41,017 nucleotides of DNA from Prevotellaceae bacterium UBA4336. Lineage in GTDB: Bacteria > Bacteroidota > Bacteroidia > Bacteroidales > Bacteroidaceae. Where the stretch lies: positions 16,918 through 57,934 of the forward strand of contig DGTM01000070.1 in assembly GCA_002394305.1 (NCBI GenBank), read 5' to 3'. Below the pieces are notes generated by a model that saw nothing but the letters and a program-made list of their open reading frames with translations, was not told the DNA's origin and ran no database searches. Each line of letters opens with the position of its first letter. Position 1 is the first letter of the stretch. Below are positions 1 to 8,629 of this stretch, piece after piece. The position numbers were made by a program, and so were the translations under genes.

Positions 1-25
1 CTTCCGAAATAAGAGCGTGGCGCTT

Positions 26-550
26 TTACCACTTCTCCGTGAAGTGCCAAAGGACGATGCCGGCGGTGACGCTGACGTTCATGCTGTGCTTCGTGCCGTA
101 CTGCGGTATCTCCAGGCAGCCGTCGCACATGTCCACCACCTGCTGCTGCACGCCTTTCACTTCGTTGCCCAGCACGACGGCGTACTTCCTGCCCTTCTCC
201 GGACGGAAGTCCTGCAGCATGGTGCTTCCCTCGCACTGTTCCACGGCCAGCAGCGTATAGCCCAGCTCCCTGAGCCACTCCAGGGCCTCCTCCGTGCGGC
301 GGAAGTAGCGCCAAGGCACACTGTCCTCCGCTCCGAGGGCCGTCTTGTGTATCTCGGGGTGAGGCGGCTGTGCCGTGATGCCACACAGACACACCCCGCT
401 CAGGCGGAACGCATCGCTGGTGCGCAGCACACTGCCCACGTTGTAGAGGCTGCGCACACAGTCGAGCACCACCACCAGCGGTTGCTTCTCGGCCAAGCGG
501 TACTCCTCGACGCTCAGCCTGCCCATTTCCTTTACCTTAAGCTTTCTCAT
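26..550 (-). CDS. TrmH/SpoU-family RNA 2'-O-methyltransferase
   Basis: This 174-residue protein should transfer a methyl group from S-adenosylmethionine to a ribose 2'-OH in tRNA or rRNA. All three SpoU signatures are visible: the Asn-Val-Gly-Ser-Leu-Arg-Thr segment near residue 37 (motif 1), VLGNEVKGV near residue 130 (motif 2), and IPQYGTKHSMNVSVTAG near residue 148 (motif 3), which forms the trefoil-knot cofactor site. It is a minimal catalytic domain without the N-terminal substrate-binding extension of RlmB, so the exact target nucleotide cannot be named. It is divergent from nadA across a 369-base gap and has its own promoter. The family is very secure; the substrate is not. Confidence 0.9.
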   Translation of the reverse strand: MRKLKVKEMGRLSVEEYRLAEKQPLVVVLDCVRSLYNVGSVLRTSDAFRLSGVCLCGITAQPPHPEIHKTALGAEDSVPWRYFRRTEEALEWLRELGYTLLAVEQCEGSTMLQDFRPEKGRKYAVVLGNEVKGVQQQVVDMCDGCLEIPQYGTKHSMNVSVTAGIVLWHFTEKW

Positions 551-919
551 GTGTAGGTCATTTCAGCGTGCAAAGTTAACAATTTCTGTTGACATGTCGG
601 TGTATAACCCCACACTTATTCACACTAATGTGAACAAAGTGAAGCACCCACAGGCGTTATGAACAAAAGGAAAATGTTATAAATGCTGTTTCAACCCGAA
701 AAAAGAAAGTTATCAAGACGCTATGTGGAGGAAAAGTATTAACTTTGCAGCGCGTATTTAACTGCCTACATTTCCAAGCATAAGGAAAGGCTGTGAATGC
801 AATGCTCCAACGCCCGCGAGGGTGCCGCAGGACGAGTTATCAACTTATCCACCGCACATCATCATCATCATATATATTCTCTTTTATAAATAAAACTATA
901 AAATAATAATAATATAACA
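551..919. other. Divergent intergenic region with promoters and DnaA-box-like sites
   Basis: This gap holds a leftward promoter (571-578) and a rightward -7 box TAACTTTG at 740-747, which would give nadA a leader of about 165 bases. It also holds TTATTCACA at 616-624, an exact DnaA box. One-mismatch relatives are TTATGAACA at 657-665 and TTATCCACC at 845-853, and a looser TTATCAACT overlaps the last. The final 55 bases are almost pure A/T. This is compatible with a minor DnaA-binding region or an origin, but the boxes are few and scattered and neither dnaA nor dnaN is in the window. No riboswitch fold was recognised in the leader. Confidence 0.3.
571..578 (-). promoter_or_regulatory. -7 box of the methyltransferase gene
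   Basis: Read on the minus strand the site is TAACTTTG, a perfect match to the Bacteroidetes -7 element TAnnTTTG. It lies 20 bases upstream of the start codon. No clear -33 TTG is seen at the usual spacing. Confidence 0.55.
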
Positions 920-1903
920 ATGGTTGACAACAAGTGGAAAGAGGCAGGCTACGTGGACGAGCCCATACCTGCCGGCACAGACATCAAGAAGGAAATACGC
1001 CGCATGGCAAGGGAGAAGAACGCCGTCATCATGGCCCACTACTACACGGAGCCCGACGTGCAGGACATAGCCGACTTCGTGGGCGACAGCCTGGCCCTGG
1101 CTCAGCAGGCAGCACGGACGGATGCCGACATCATCGTGATGTGCGGCGTGCACTTCATGGGCGAGACGAACAAGATACTCTGCCCGGGGAAGAAGGTGCT
1201 GGTGCCCGACCTGAACGCCACCTGCTCGCTGGCCGAGAGCTGTCCGGCACCAGAGTTCCGCGAGTTCGTCAAGGCACATCCCGGCCACACCGTCATCAGC
1301 TACGTCAACACCACCGCTGCCATCAAGGCCCTGACGGACATCGTCGTCACCAGCGGAAACGCCCTGAAGATAGTCAACTCCCTGCCCAAGGACGAGAAAA
1401 TCATCTTCGGTCCGGACCGCAACCTGGGCAGCTACATCAATTCCCTCACGGGCCGGCAGATGGTGCTCTGGGACGGCGCCTGCCACGTGCACGAGAAGTT
1501 CAGCCTGGAGCGCATACTGGAGCTGAAGGCACAGCACCCCGAGGCCAAGATACTGGTGCACCCCGAGTGCAAGGGCCCCGTCGTCAGGGTGGCCGACAAG
1601 GTGGGCAGCACGGCAGCTCTGCTCAAGTTCAGCCAGGAGGACGACGCCAAGGAGTACATCGTAGCTACCGAGAGCGGCATCCTGCACAAGATGCAGCAGG
1701 CCTGCCCCACGAAGGTGTTCCTGCCCGCTCCGCCCGACGACAGCACCTGTGCCTGCAACGAGTGCAACTATATGAAGCTCATCACGCTCCGTAAACTCTA
1801 CAACTGTCTGCGCTACGAGTGGCCGGAGGTGCAGGTAGCCCCCGAGGTGGCAGAGCAGGCCGTCAAGTGCATCAACCGCATGCTCTCTTTAAGTGAAAAG
1901 TGA
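920..1903 (+). CDS. nadA: Quinolinate synthase A
   Basis: NadA condenses iminoaspartate with dihydroxyacetone phosphate to make quinolinate for de novo NAD synthesis, using an oxygen-sensitive [4Fe-4S] cluster in the cytosol. The 327-residue protein has the family landmarks: the AHYYTEPDVQDIAD segment near residue 40, MCGVHFMGE near 74 (first cluster Cys), CSLAESC near 100, HPEC near 215 (second Cys), and the C-terminal CACNECNYMKL near 274 (third Cys). Length is normal for the short, redox-disulfide-free class. The partners nadB and nadC are not in the window. A 14-base direct duplication (GTGAAAAGTGAATA) straddles its stop codon. Confidence 0.96.
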   Translation: MVDNKWKEAGYVDEPIPAGTDIKKEIRRMAREKNAVIMAHYYTEPDVQDIADFVGDSLALAQQAARTDADIIVMCGVHFMGETNKILCPGKKVLVPDLNATCSLAESCPAPEFREFVKAHPGHTVISYVNTTAAIKALTDIVVTSGNALKIVNSLPKDEKIIFGPDRNLGSYINSLTGRQMVLWDGACHVHEKFSLERILELKAQHPEAKILVHPECKGPVVRVADKVGSTAALLKFSQEDDAKEYIVATESGILHKMQQACPTKVFLPAPPDDSTCACNECNYMKLITLRKLYNCLRYEWPEVQVAPEVAEQAVKCINRMLSLSEK

Positions 1904-1971
1904 ATAGTGAAAAGTGAATAATTTGCTACCGCACTTATATTATGAATTATGAATTAATAATTATGAATTAA
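1892..1971. repeat. Short AT-rich direct repeats after nadA
   Basis: Two tandem copies of GTGAAAAGTGAATA run across the nadA stop codon. They are followed by the AATTATGAATTA-type repeat that fills most of the gap to the antiporter gene. The same AATTATGAATTA family recurs at 28459-28565 and 40277-40306. Confidence 0.7.
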
Positions 1972-1972
1972 A

Positions 1973-4222
1973 ATGCCTTCTCTCATCACCGACCTTGCCT
2001 ACATCCTGACCGTGGCGAGCATCGTCACCATCATCTTCAAGCGCCTCAAGCAGCCGCTCGTGCTGGGCTACATCGTGGCAGGCTTCCTGGCAGGGCCGCA
2101 CATGCCGTACACCCCGTCGGTGAGCAGCATGGAGGGCATCGAGGAATGGAGCCAGATAGGCGTCATCTTCCTCATGTTCACGCTGGGCCTGGAGTTCTCG
2201 TTCAAGAAGATAGTGCGCATGGGCATGAAACCTATCCTGACGGCTCTGATGGTGATGGGCTGCATGATAGGCATCGGCAGCATGGTGGCCCTGATGTTCG
2301 GCTGGAGCAGCATGGACCGCATCTTTCTGGGCGGTATGCTCAGCATGAGCTCCACGACCATCATCTACAAGGCTTTCGATGAGCTCGGGCTGCGCAGCAA
2401 GCGGTTTGCCACGGGCGTCATCTCTGTTCTCGTCCTCGAGGACATCCTGGGCATCCTCCTCATGGTGGTGCTCAGCGCAATGGCCGTGAGCCGGCGCTTC
2501 GAAGGGCTGGAACTGATAAACAGCCTCATGGAGCTGGCCTTCTTCCTGATGCTCTGGTTCCTGGTCGGCATCTACCTGGTGCCGCTCCTGCTCAGGAAGG
2601 CTGGTCGCTACATCAACAGCGAGACGCTGCTCGTCGTGTCCGTCGGACTGTGTTTCCTGCTGGCCGTGGTGGCATCGAGCGTAGGCTACAGCCCGGCCTT
2701 CGGTGCCTTCATGATGGGAAGCATTTTGGCCGAGACCATCGAAAAGGAGAACATAGAGAAGGTCGTCGGCTCGCTGCGTGACCTGTTCGGTGCGGTCTTC
2801 TTCGTGTCGGTGGGCATGATGGTGGAGCCCTCGGTGCTCGTGGAGTACTGGCTGCCCATCCTCGTGCTGACGCTGGCCGTTGTGCTCGGGCAGATGATCT
2901 TCGGCTCGCTGAGCTTCTTCGTGGCGAGCGGCGACATGCGCACTGCCATCCAGAGCGGCTTTTCGATGGTGCAGATAGGCGAGTTTGCCTTCATCATAGC
3001 CGCCCTGGGGCAGGAGAAGGGCGTGACGAGCGCCTTCCTCTATCCCGTCGTCGTAGCGGTCAGCATCGTCACGACGTTCTTCACGCCCTACGTCATACGC
3101 CTGGCTCCTGCGGCATGCAACTACTTGGAGAAGAACATCAGTGCGCACGGCGGCACGTTGCTGCGGCAGCAGGTGTCGGCACAGCAGCACAGACGTCGGC
3201 AGGAACCGGCAAGCCTTTCCTTCGTGGTGCGCAGGCGTTTCCTGGTCGACGTGCTCTTCCAGACGGCAGCATTCTGGACCATCTGCGTGGCGCTTGCCAT
3301 GTTCATCTTCGCCACGTTCCTGCCCCTCTTCCAGCATTTTCTGAGCGAGATATATTGCTCGGTGCTTTGCAGCATCATCACCCTGGTGTGCCTCTCGCCC
3401 TTCATCCGCCCCATCATCATGCGCAAGAACAACAGTAAGGAGGCCCAGTACCTGCGCTCGTCGAACCTGGTAGACAGGGTCCTGCTGGGCGTCGTCATCA
3501 CGGCGAAGCTTCTCCTGGGCCTCGGTATGATATATTATGTAGTGGCGTTTGTGTCGCCGCTCTGGTGGCCGTGGAATGTCCTGATAAGCGTCGGCGCCCT
3601 GATGCTGATACTGACGAACCGCACGGTCAAGTACGTGAGCATGCGCATAGAGCACACCTTCAAGCAAAACCTGCGGCAGCGCGACCAGCAGAGCAACACG
3701 GGCTACGGACGGCGTCTGCGCGGCAAGGACCTGCAGATAGCGCACGTGAAGGTGCCGATGCACTCGCGTTGGGGCGGTCACTCGCTCTCGCAGCTCAACT
3801 TCGGCCGCACGTCGCAGGTGCACATTGCCGCCATCATACGTGCCGAGCACCGCATCAACATCCCGGGCGGCAACAGCCGTATCTATCCGGGCGACGTGCT
3901 CGAGGTGGTGGGCGGCACGGAGGCCATCGAGTCGCTGCGTGCCCGTAGTGGAGAAGAGTTGTACCAGCCGCAGGAAGCGGCACAGTCCGACAAGCACAGC
4001 ATGTCCATCATCTCCCTGACGCTCAGTGAGAGCAGTCCGCTCATAGGCCACACCTTGCAGGACACCGACTTCCGCCGCCGCTACAATTGCATGGTGGTGG
4101 GAGTGGAGGACGAGCACGGCCATCTCGGCGTCACCCAAGCCAAGCGTCAGTTCCGCCAGGGCGACATCGTCTGGGTCGTAGGCGAAGAAGCCGACCTCAG
4201 CATGCTTGAGATGGTGATATAG
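1973..4222 (+). CDS. CPA2-type cation:proton antiporter with C-terminal TrkA-C domains
   Basis: This 749-residue inner-membrane protein belongs to the monovalent cation:proton antiporter-2 (Kef/RosB-like) family. The first 390 residues form a 12-13 helix Na_H_Exchanger domain, with GYIVAGFLAGPH near residue 33 and FLMFTLGLEFS near 66 typical of the family. A second hydrophobic block of about four helices (residues 425-560) is followed by two tandem TrkA-C-like regulatory domains (about 590-660 and 680-749), shown by the repeated pattern of ordered beta segments ending in GDVLEVVGG and GDIVWVVGE. There is no NAD-binding RCK_N domain, so regulation is probably by a ligand of the TrkA-C domains. 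The transported ion (K+ or Na+) cannot be told. Confidence 0.88.
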   Translation: MPSLITDLAYILTVASIVTIIFKRLKQPLVLGYIVAGFLAGPHMPYTPSVSSMEGIEEWSQIGVIFLMFTLGLEFSFKKIVRMGMKPILTALMVMGCMIGIGSMVALMFGWSSMDRIFLGGMLSMSSTTIIYKAFDELGLRSKRFATGVISVLVLEDILGILLMVVLSAMAVSRRFEGLELINSLMELAFFLMLWFLVGIYLVPLLLRKAGRYINSETLLVVSVGLCFLLAVVASSVGYSPAFGAFMMGSILAETIEKENIEKVVGSLRDLFGAVFFVSVGMMVEPSVLVEYWLPILVLTLAVVLGQMIFGSLSFFVASGDMRTAIQSGFSMVQIGEFAFIIAALGQEKGVTSAFLYPVVVAVSIVTTFFTPYVIRLAPAACNYLEKNISAHGGTLLRQQVSAQQHRRRQEPASLSFVVRRRFLVDVLFQTAAFWTICVALAMFIFATFLPLFQHFLSEIYCSVLCSIITLVCLSPFIRPIIMRKNNSKEAQYLRSSNLVDRVLLGVVITAKLLLGLGMIYYVVAFVSPLWWPWNVLISVGALMLILTNRTVKYVSMRIEHTFKQNLRQRDQQSNTGYGRRLRGKDLQIAHVKVPMHSRWGGHSLSQLNFGRTSQVHIAAIIRAEHRINIPGGNSRIYPGDVLEVVGGTEAIESLRARSGEELYQPQEAAQSDKHSMSIISLTLSESSPLIGHTLQDTDFRRRYNCMVVGVEDEHGHLGVTQAKRQFRQGDIVWVVGEEADLSMLEMVI

Positions 4223-4266
4223 ATGCTTTTCTTCCTACTTTTCTATGAATGGAAGGAATAAATCAT

Positions 4267-4274
4267 TAACTTTG
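4267..4274 (+). promoter_or_regulatory. -7 box of the ORF6N-domain gene
   Basis: TAACTTTG matches the Bacteroidetes TAnnTTTG element and lies 26 bases upstream of the ATG at 4301. The surrounding TTAACTTTGTAGCGCG closely resembles the box upstream of nadA at 739-752. Confidence 0.6.
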
Positions 4275-4300
4275 TAGCGCGAAAGACAGAACACAGTCGT

Positions 4301-4858
4301 ATGAATGAGATTCAAACCATACAAAACAAGATATACGAGATACGAGGTAAGCGCGTGATGCTCGACTTCGATTTGGCTGCTATGTACGGGGTTGAGACAC
4401 GAGTACTGAATCAAGCAGTTAAACGTAATTCAGAGCGTTTCCCGGCTGACTTTATGTTCCAACTCACGGCAGAAGAATGGTCATTTATCTCATCACAGTT
4501 TGTGATGACATCACGATTGAAACGACCCAAATCAGCCTTACCTTTTGCCTTCACAGAACATGGTGCACTCATGCTTGCAAGTGTGTTAAGAAGTGATGTT
4601 GCCATAGATATGAGTATTAAGATAACTCGTGCCTTTGTTGCAATGCGCAGTATGTTGGTAGCATTGCCCAACACTGCTGCAGATGTGGCCCAGTTGCGCA
4701 AGGATTTTGAAGAGCTGAAGCTCGACATAGAGGACATACTTGCCGACCAAAACAACATCAACGAAGATACACGCATGCAGTTGGAGCTCATCAACCAGTC
4801 TTTGGCGGCATTGCAAGCACCGTCCAAGAAGCCGCATCGTCCCATCGGCTTCAAATAA
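4301..4858 (+). CDS. ORF6N (KilA-N-like) DNA-binding domain protein
   Basis: This 185-residue protein begins with an ORF6N domain (residues 5-95): IRGKRVMLDFDLAAMYGVETRVLNQAVKRNSERFP, then a FxFTEHGALMLASVLRS segment. ORF6N is a KilA-N relative first described in phage and mobile-element regulators and is common as a stand-alone chromosomal gene in Bacteroidetes. Residues 110-170 are predicted helical coiled coil (KDFEELKLDIEDI), and the tail is basic. It is a single gene with its own promoter between two unrelated housekeeping genes, and its base composition is visibly more AT-rich than its neighbours. That suggests acquisition by transfer. The role (regulator or phage-related) is unknown. 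Confidence 0.85.
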   Translation: MNEIQTIQNKIYEIRGKRVMLDFDLAAMYGVETRVLNQAVKRNSERFPADFMFQLTAEEWSFISSQFVMTSRLKRPKSALPFAFTEHGALMLASVLRSDVAIDMSIKITRAFVAMRSMLVALPNTAADVAQLRKDFEELKLDIEDILADQNNINEDTRMQLELINQSLAALQAPSKKPHRPIGFK

Positions 4859-4917
4859 CTATACTTTGACTTTACCCGAACTGAGGTATAATGTATAGAA
4901 ACACATAAAAAGTAATG

Positions 4918-4952
4918 ATTAAATTTTTAATTTTTAATTTTTAATTATTACA
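4918..4952. repeat. AT-rich tandem repeat (TTTTTAAT units)
   Basis: Tandem copies of an 8-base TTTTTAAT unit lie between the convergent ORF6N gene and polA. There is no hairpin with a T-tract that would make a clear terminator. Confidence 0.6.
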
Positions 4953-4958
4953 CCTGTC

Positions 4959-7484
4959 TCAGTGTGCTTCCAGCCAGTTCGTGCCCCAGCCGCAGTCGGC
5001 GATGAGGGGGACGCTCAGGCGGGCGGCGCCTTGCATCTCTTCTACGACCAGGCGCTGCATCTGCTCCTTTTCTTCGGGCAGGACGGAGAAGTTCAGTTCG
5101 TCGTGCACCTGCAGGATCATCTTCGACTTCATGCCCTCCTGCTTCATGCGGCGGGCGACGCGCACCATGGCTATCTTGATGATGTCGGCTGCCGAGCCTT
5201 GGATGGGCGAGTTGATGGCATTGCGCTCTGCGTAGCCGCGCACCACGGCGTTGTGGCTGTTGATGTCGGGCAACTGGCAGCGGCGCCGGAAGATGGTCTC
5301 GGTGTAGCCGCGTTCGCGGGCTGTCTCGATGCTCTTCTCCATGTAGGCTTTCACGCCCGGGTAGGTCTGGAAGTAGTCGTCGATGAGTTGCTTGGCTTCC
5401 CCTCGGGAGACGCCGAGCCTTTCGGCCAGACCGAAGGCGCTGATGCCGTAGATGATGCCGAAGTTGGCTGTCTTGGCCTTGCGACGTTCGTCGGAGGTGA
5501 CTTCGCTCAGGGGTTTCTTGAAGATTTTGGCGGCTGTGGCGGCATGGATGTCGCCATCGTGCAGGAAGGCCTCGATGAGGTTGTGGTCCTGGCTGAGGTG
5601 TGCCATGATGCGGAGCTCTATCTGGCTGTAGTCGGCGCTGAAGAAGATTTGTCCCGGATAGGGGATGAAGGCCTTTCGCACCTCTTTGCCCTGTGCGTCG
5701 CGTACGGGTATGTTCTGCAGGTTGGGGTTGGAGGAGGAGAGCCGGCCTGTGCTGGTGACGGTCTGGTTGAAGGACGTATGGATGTGTCCGGTCCGGGGGT
5801 TGATGAGTCCGGGCAGGGCGTCGATGTAGGTACTGAGCAGTTTCTTCAGGCCCCGGTACTCGAGTATCTTGCCTACAATGGGGTGCTTTCCCCTGAGGGC
5901 CTCCAGCACTTCCTCGCTCGTCACGTATTGTCCCGTTCTGGTCTTCTTGGCCTTGGTGTCGAGCTTCATGCGGTCGAAGAGCACCTCGCCCACTTGCTTC
6001 GGGCTGGAGATGTTGAAGTCGGAGCCTGCCAGTTGGTGTATCTCTTTCTCGAGGCCCATCATCTGTCCGGTGAAGAGGCGGCTGGTCTCCTTCAGTCCCT
6101 CGGTGTCGATGAGTACGCCGGCCTCCTCCATTTCGGCCAGGACGGGCAGCAGCGGCATCTCGATGTCTGTGAAGAGCTGCCACAGGCCTTCCTGCCTGAG
6201 CTCCTGCTCGAAGAGGTTCTTCAGGCCGACGACGTCGGTGCAGCCGTAGGCCGAGAACAGGTAGTCCAGGTGGTGCCGCATTTCGGGGTGCAGCAGATAG
6301 TGTGCTATCTCGGTGTCGAACATGGGCAGATGGGTCAGCCCCTGTGCCTTGAGCTCCTGCCAGTGGGCCTTCAGGCTGTGCCCTACGAGCAGTCCTTTTC
6401 CGTCCTGCTCCGAGGGGGTCTGGACGACGACGTACGGCTCTTCGTGAATAAGAGCACGGTCTTCCGGGGATAAGAGCACGGTCTTCCGGGGATAAGAGCG
6501 TGCTGTGTTGGACGTCGCGGCGTGCTGTGCCGGTTGGTCGAAGAGGTCGAGCTGCTGAGGTTGGGCGGCGGACTTCTGCGGAGCGGGTGCGGCTGTGAAG
6601 AGGTCGGGCTGTGCGGGCTCGGAGACGTGGAGCACGTTTCTGCGGAACTCCAGCCTGCGGTAGAGCTCCTGCAGCCTGTTCCGGTCGGGCTCTTTCAGCG
6701 CGAGGGCGTCCATGTCGAGGCTGACGGGCACCTCGCGGTTGATGGTAGCCAGCCATTTGCTCTGCCGTATCTGCTCCACGTTGGCCTCCACCTTGGCCTT
6801 GATGGCCCCTTTCAGTCGGTCGGTAGAGGCCAGCAGGTTCTCGATGCTGCCGAAGTCCTCGATGAGCTTCTGTGCCGTCTTCTCGCCCACTCCGGGGCAG
6901 CCCGGGATGTTGTCCACCGCGTCGCCCATCAGTCCGAGCATGTCGATGACCTGCAGGGGCGACTGCAGTCCCCATTTGCGCTTCACTTCCTCCGGGCCGA
7001 GGATCTCCGCCTCGTTGTTGCGCCCCATGGGCGGACGATAGATGCGCACGTGGTCGCTGACGAGCTGTCCGTAGTCCTTGTCGGGCGTCATCATGTAGGT
7101 CTCGATGCCCCGTTCGTCGGCCAGGCGTGCCAGGGTGCCGATGACGTCGTCCGCCTCGTAGCCCTGCACCTCGAGCACGGGGATGCGGTAGGCCGCCAGC
7201 AGTTCCTTGATGATGGGCACGGCAAAGCGGATGGCCTCGGGCGTCTCCTCGCGCTGCGCCTTGTAGAGGGGGTATGCCTCGTGGCGGAACGTCGGTCCGT
7301 GGGGGTCGAAGGCCACGCCCAGGTGGGTGGGATGCTCCTTTGTCAGCACCTCCTCCAGCGTGTTCAGAAAGCCCATGATGGCCGACGTGTTCTCCCCCTT
7401 GGAGTTGATGCGCGGGTTCTTTATAAAGGCGTAATATGCACGATAAATCAGTGCGTAGGCATCAAGTAAATAGAGTTTCTGCAT
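4959..7484 (-). CDS. polA: DNA polymerase I with degenerate 3'-5' exonuclease domain
   Basis: This 841-residue enzyme fills gaps in repair and lagging-strand synthesis. The 5'-3' exonuclease (FEN) domain occupies residues 1-285. The polymerase domain (about 430-841) is intact: motif A DYSQIELR near 613, motif B RRKAKTANFGIIYG near 668, motif C QVHDELNF near 798. The middle domain is abnormal. The D-x-E of exo motif I is absent. Exo II reads GHSLKAHWQEL where N-x3-D is expected, and the Tyr-x3-Asp of exo III is gone. Only FDTEIAHYLLHPEMRHHLDYL remains clearly recognisable. The protein is about 100 residues shorter than Bacteroides PolA. Residues 316-348 are encoded by 22-nt tandem repeats. I infer a polymerase without proofreading. 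Confidence 0.95.
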   Translation of the reverse strand: MQKLYLLDAYALIYRAYYAFIKNPRINSKGENTSAIMGFLNTLEEVLTKEHPTHLGVAFDPHGPTFRHEAYPLYKAQREETPEAIRFAVPIIKELLAAYRIPVLEVQGYEADDVIGTLARLADERGIETYMMTPDKDYGQLVSDHVRIYRPPMGRNNEAEILGPEEVKRKWGLQSPLQVIDMLGLMGDAVDNIPGCPGVGEKTAQKLIEDFGSIENLLASTDRLKGAIKAKVEANVEQIRQSKWLATINREVPVSLDMDALALKEPDRNRLQELYRRLEFRRNVLHVSEPAQPDLFTAAPAPQKSAAQPQQLDLFDQPAQHAATSNTARSYPRKTVLLSPEDRALIHEEPYVVVQTPSEQDGKGLLVGHSLKAHWQELKAQGLTHLPMFDTEIAHYLLHPEMRHHLDYLFSAYGCTDVVGLKNLFEQELRQEGLWQLFTDIEMPLLPVLAEMEEAGVLIDTEGLKETSRLFTGQMMGLEKEIHQLAGSDFNISSPKQVGEVLFDRMKLDTKAKKTRTGQYVTSEEVLEALRGKHPIVGKILEYRGLKKLLSTYIDALPGLINPRTGHIHTSFNQTVTSTGRLSSSNPNLQNIPVRDAQGKEVRKAFIPYPGQIFFSADYSQIELRIMAHLSQDHNLIEAFLHDGDIHAATAAKIFKKPLSEVTSDERRKAKTANFGIIYGISAFGLAERLGVSRGEAKQLIDDYFQTYPGVKAYMEKSIETARERGYTETIFRRRCQLPDINSHNAVVRGYAERNAINSPIQGSAADIIKIAMVRVARRMKQEGMKSKMILQVHDELNFSVLPEEKEQMQRLVVEEMQGAARLSVPLIADCGWGTNWLEAH
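6439..6533. repeat. 22-nt tandem repeats inside polA
   Basis: Two and a half copies of a 22-nt unit containing GATAAGAGCACGGTCTTCC are followed directly by two copies of another 22-nt unit beginning GCGTGCTGTG. Because 22 is not a multiple of three, successive copies are read in different frames, yet the frame stays open. The first unit belongs to the family seen at 32826-33020 and the second to that at 17286-17410 and 38905-39005. Confidence 0.8.
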
Positions 7485-7546
7485 CTTTTTCTGTCCTTTT
7501 AAGTGGTAAAAGTAGGAAAAAAATATGAAAGAAGCACTTTTTTATG

Positions 7547-7554
7547 TAAATTTG
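7547..7554 (+). promoter_or_regulatory. -7 box of the polyprenyl synthase gene
   Basis: TAAATTTG matches TAnnTTTG and lies 19 bases upstream of the ATG at 7574, in the divergent gap with polA. On the other strand, TACTTTTA around 7524-7531 is a one-mismatch candidate for the polA promoter. Confidence 0.55.
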
Positions 7555-7573
7555 CAGGCTAAAGATAAAATAA

Positions 7574-8545
7574 ATGGACGTACTTGACAAGATAAAGGCC
7601 CCTGTAGCTGCCGAAATGGCGCAGTTTGGCGAAGCTTTTCGCACAACACTCTTCAGCGACAACCCACTGCTCGAGAAAGCCATCGGACACCTGCTCAAGG
7701 CGCAGGGCAAACAGATCCGTCCGCTGCTGGTGCTGCTTTCGGCACGGATGGTGGGGAAGGTCAGCGACAAGGTCATCCTTGTGGCACAGGCCCTTGAGAT
7801 GCTCCACACGGCATCCCTCGTCCACGACGACGTGGTGGACGAGAGCGACCGACGGCGCGGACTGCCTTCCCTCAGGGCCTTCCTCTCCAACCAGGTTGCC
7901 GTCCTCGTCGGCGACTACATCCTGAGCAAGGCCCTGGAGTGTGCGGCACAGACAGGCGACGTACGCATCGTGCAGTACATCGCACAGCTCGGACAGGCAC
8001 TGGCCGACGGCGAACTCCTGCAGCTCGATGGCAAGGACTCCGACAGCTTCTCCGAGGCCGCCTACTTCGACATCATCTCACGTAAGACGGCGAGCCTCTT
8101 CTCCGTCTGTGCCCGTCTGGGCGTACTGGCAGCAGGCGGCGCCGAGGCCGAAGCAGAGCGAATGGCACAGTTCGGCAAGCTCGTCGGCATCTGCTTCCAG
8201 CTCCGCGACGACGTCTTCGACTACGGAACGGCCGAGGTGGGCAAGCCCGTCGCCGGCGACATGCGCGAGGGTAAGCTCACACTGCCCGTCATCTACGTCG
8301 TGAAGCACAACGAAGACCCCGCCATCCGCGAGCTGGCCCTGAAGGTACGGCGCCAGGAGGCAACCGAAGCGGAAATCCAGCAGCTCATAGACTTTACGGT
8401 CAGCGAGGGCGGACTGGACTACGCTGCGTGGCACATGAAGGACCTGATGGGCATGGCCGACGGCCTGATAGACGACACACGCGACCCCGCCATCACCGAA
8501 GCCCTGCACCTGCTCACCGCCTTCGTAGCGGAACGCACCAACTGA
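7574..8545 (+). CDS. Trans-polyprenyl diphosphate synthase (octaprenyl type)
   Basis: This 323-residue enzyme of the IspA/IspB fold extends farnesyl diphosphate with isopentenyl diphosphate, most likely to supply the menaquinone side chain. The first aspartate-rich motif is LVHDDVVDESD (about residues 80-90) and the second is FQLRDDVFDYG (about 211-221). The KGKQIRP-type substrate-binding segment (AQGKQIRPLLVLLSARM) is near residue 43. Length and motif spacing are those of long-chain synthases, but chain length cannot be read with certainty. It is divergent from polA and 84 bases ahead of gluQRS. Confidence 0.92.
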   Translation: MDVLDKIKAPVAAEMAQFGEAFRTTLFSDNPLLEKAIGHLLKAQGKQIRPLLVLLSARMVGKVSDKVILVAQALEMLHTASLVHDDVVDESDRRRGLPSLRAFLSNQVAVLVGDYILSKALECAAQTGDVRIVQYIAQLGQALADGELLQLDGKDSDSFSEAAYFDIISRKTASLFSVCARLGVLAAGGAEAEAERMAQFGKLVGICFQLRDDVFDYGTAEVGKPVAGDMREGKLTLPVIYVVKHNEDPAIRELALKVRRQEATEAEIQQLIDFTVSEGGLDYAAWHMKDLMGMADGLIDDTRDPAITEALHLLTAFVAERTN

Positions 8546-8554
8546 ATAGCCACA

Positions 8555-8605
8555 TAGTCCTATAAGTCCTATAAGACCTATAAGACCTATAAGACCTATA
8601 GGTCC
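8555..8605. repeat. 9-nt tandem repeat (TCCTATAAG/ACCTATAAG)
   Basis: Five to six tandem 9-mers fill most of the gap between the prenyl synthase and gluQRS. The same family forms larger arrays at 25511-25606 and 27958-28052. Confidence 0.8.
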
Positions 8606-8629
8606 CACTTTTCTACCATTGTAAGCTCT

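Noticed and set aside
754..919. NAD-responsive riboswitch in the nadA leader
   Set aside because: No conserved riboswitch core was recognised by eye; only a long leader is supported.
1961..4138. 725-codon open frame opposite the antiporter gene
   Set aside because: His/Asp/Ala-rich composition typical of an antisense shadow, with no family match.
4962..6473. Long open frame on the plus strand opposite polA
   Set aside because: Shadow of GC-rich codon use; no recognisable domain, while the minus strand has clear polymerase motifs.
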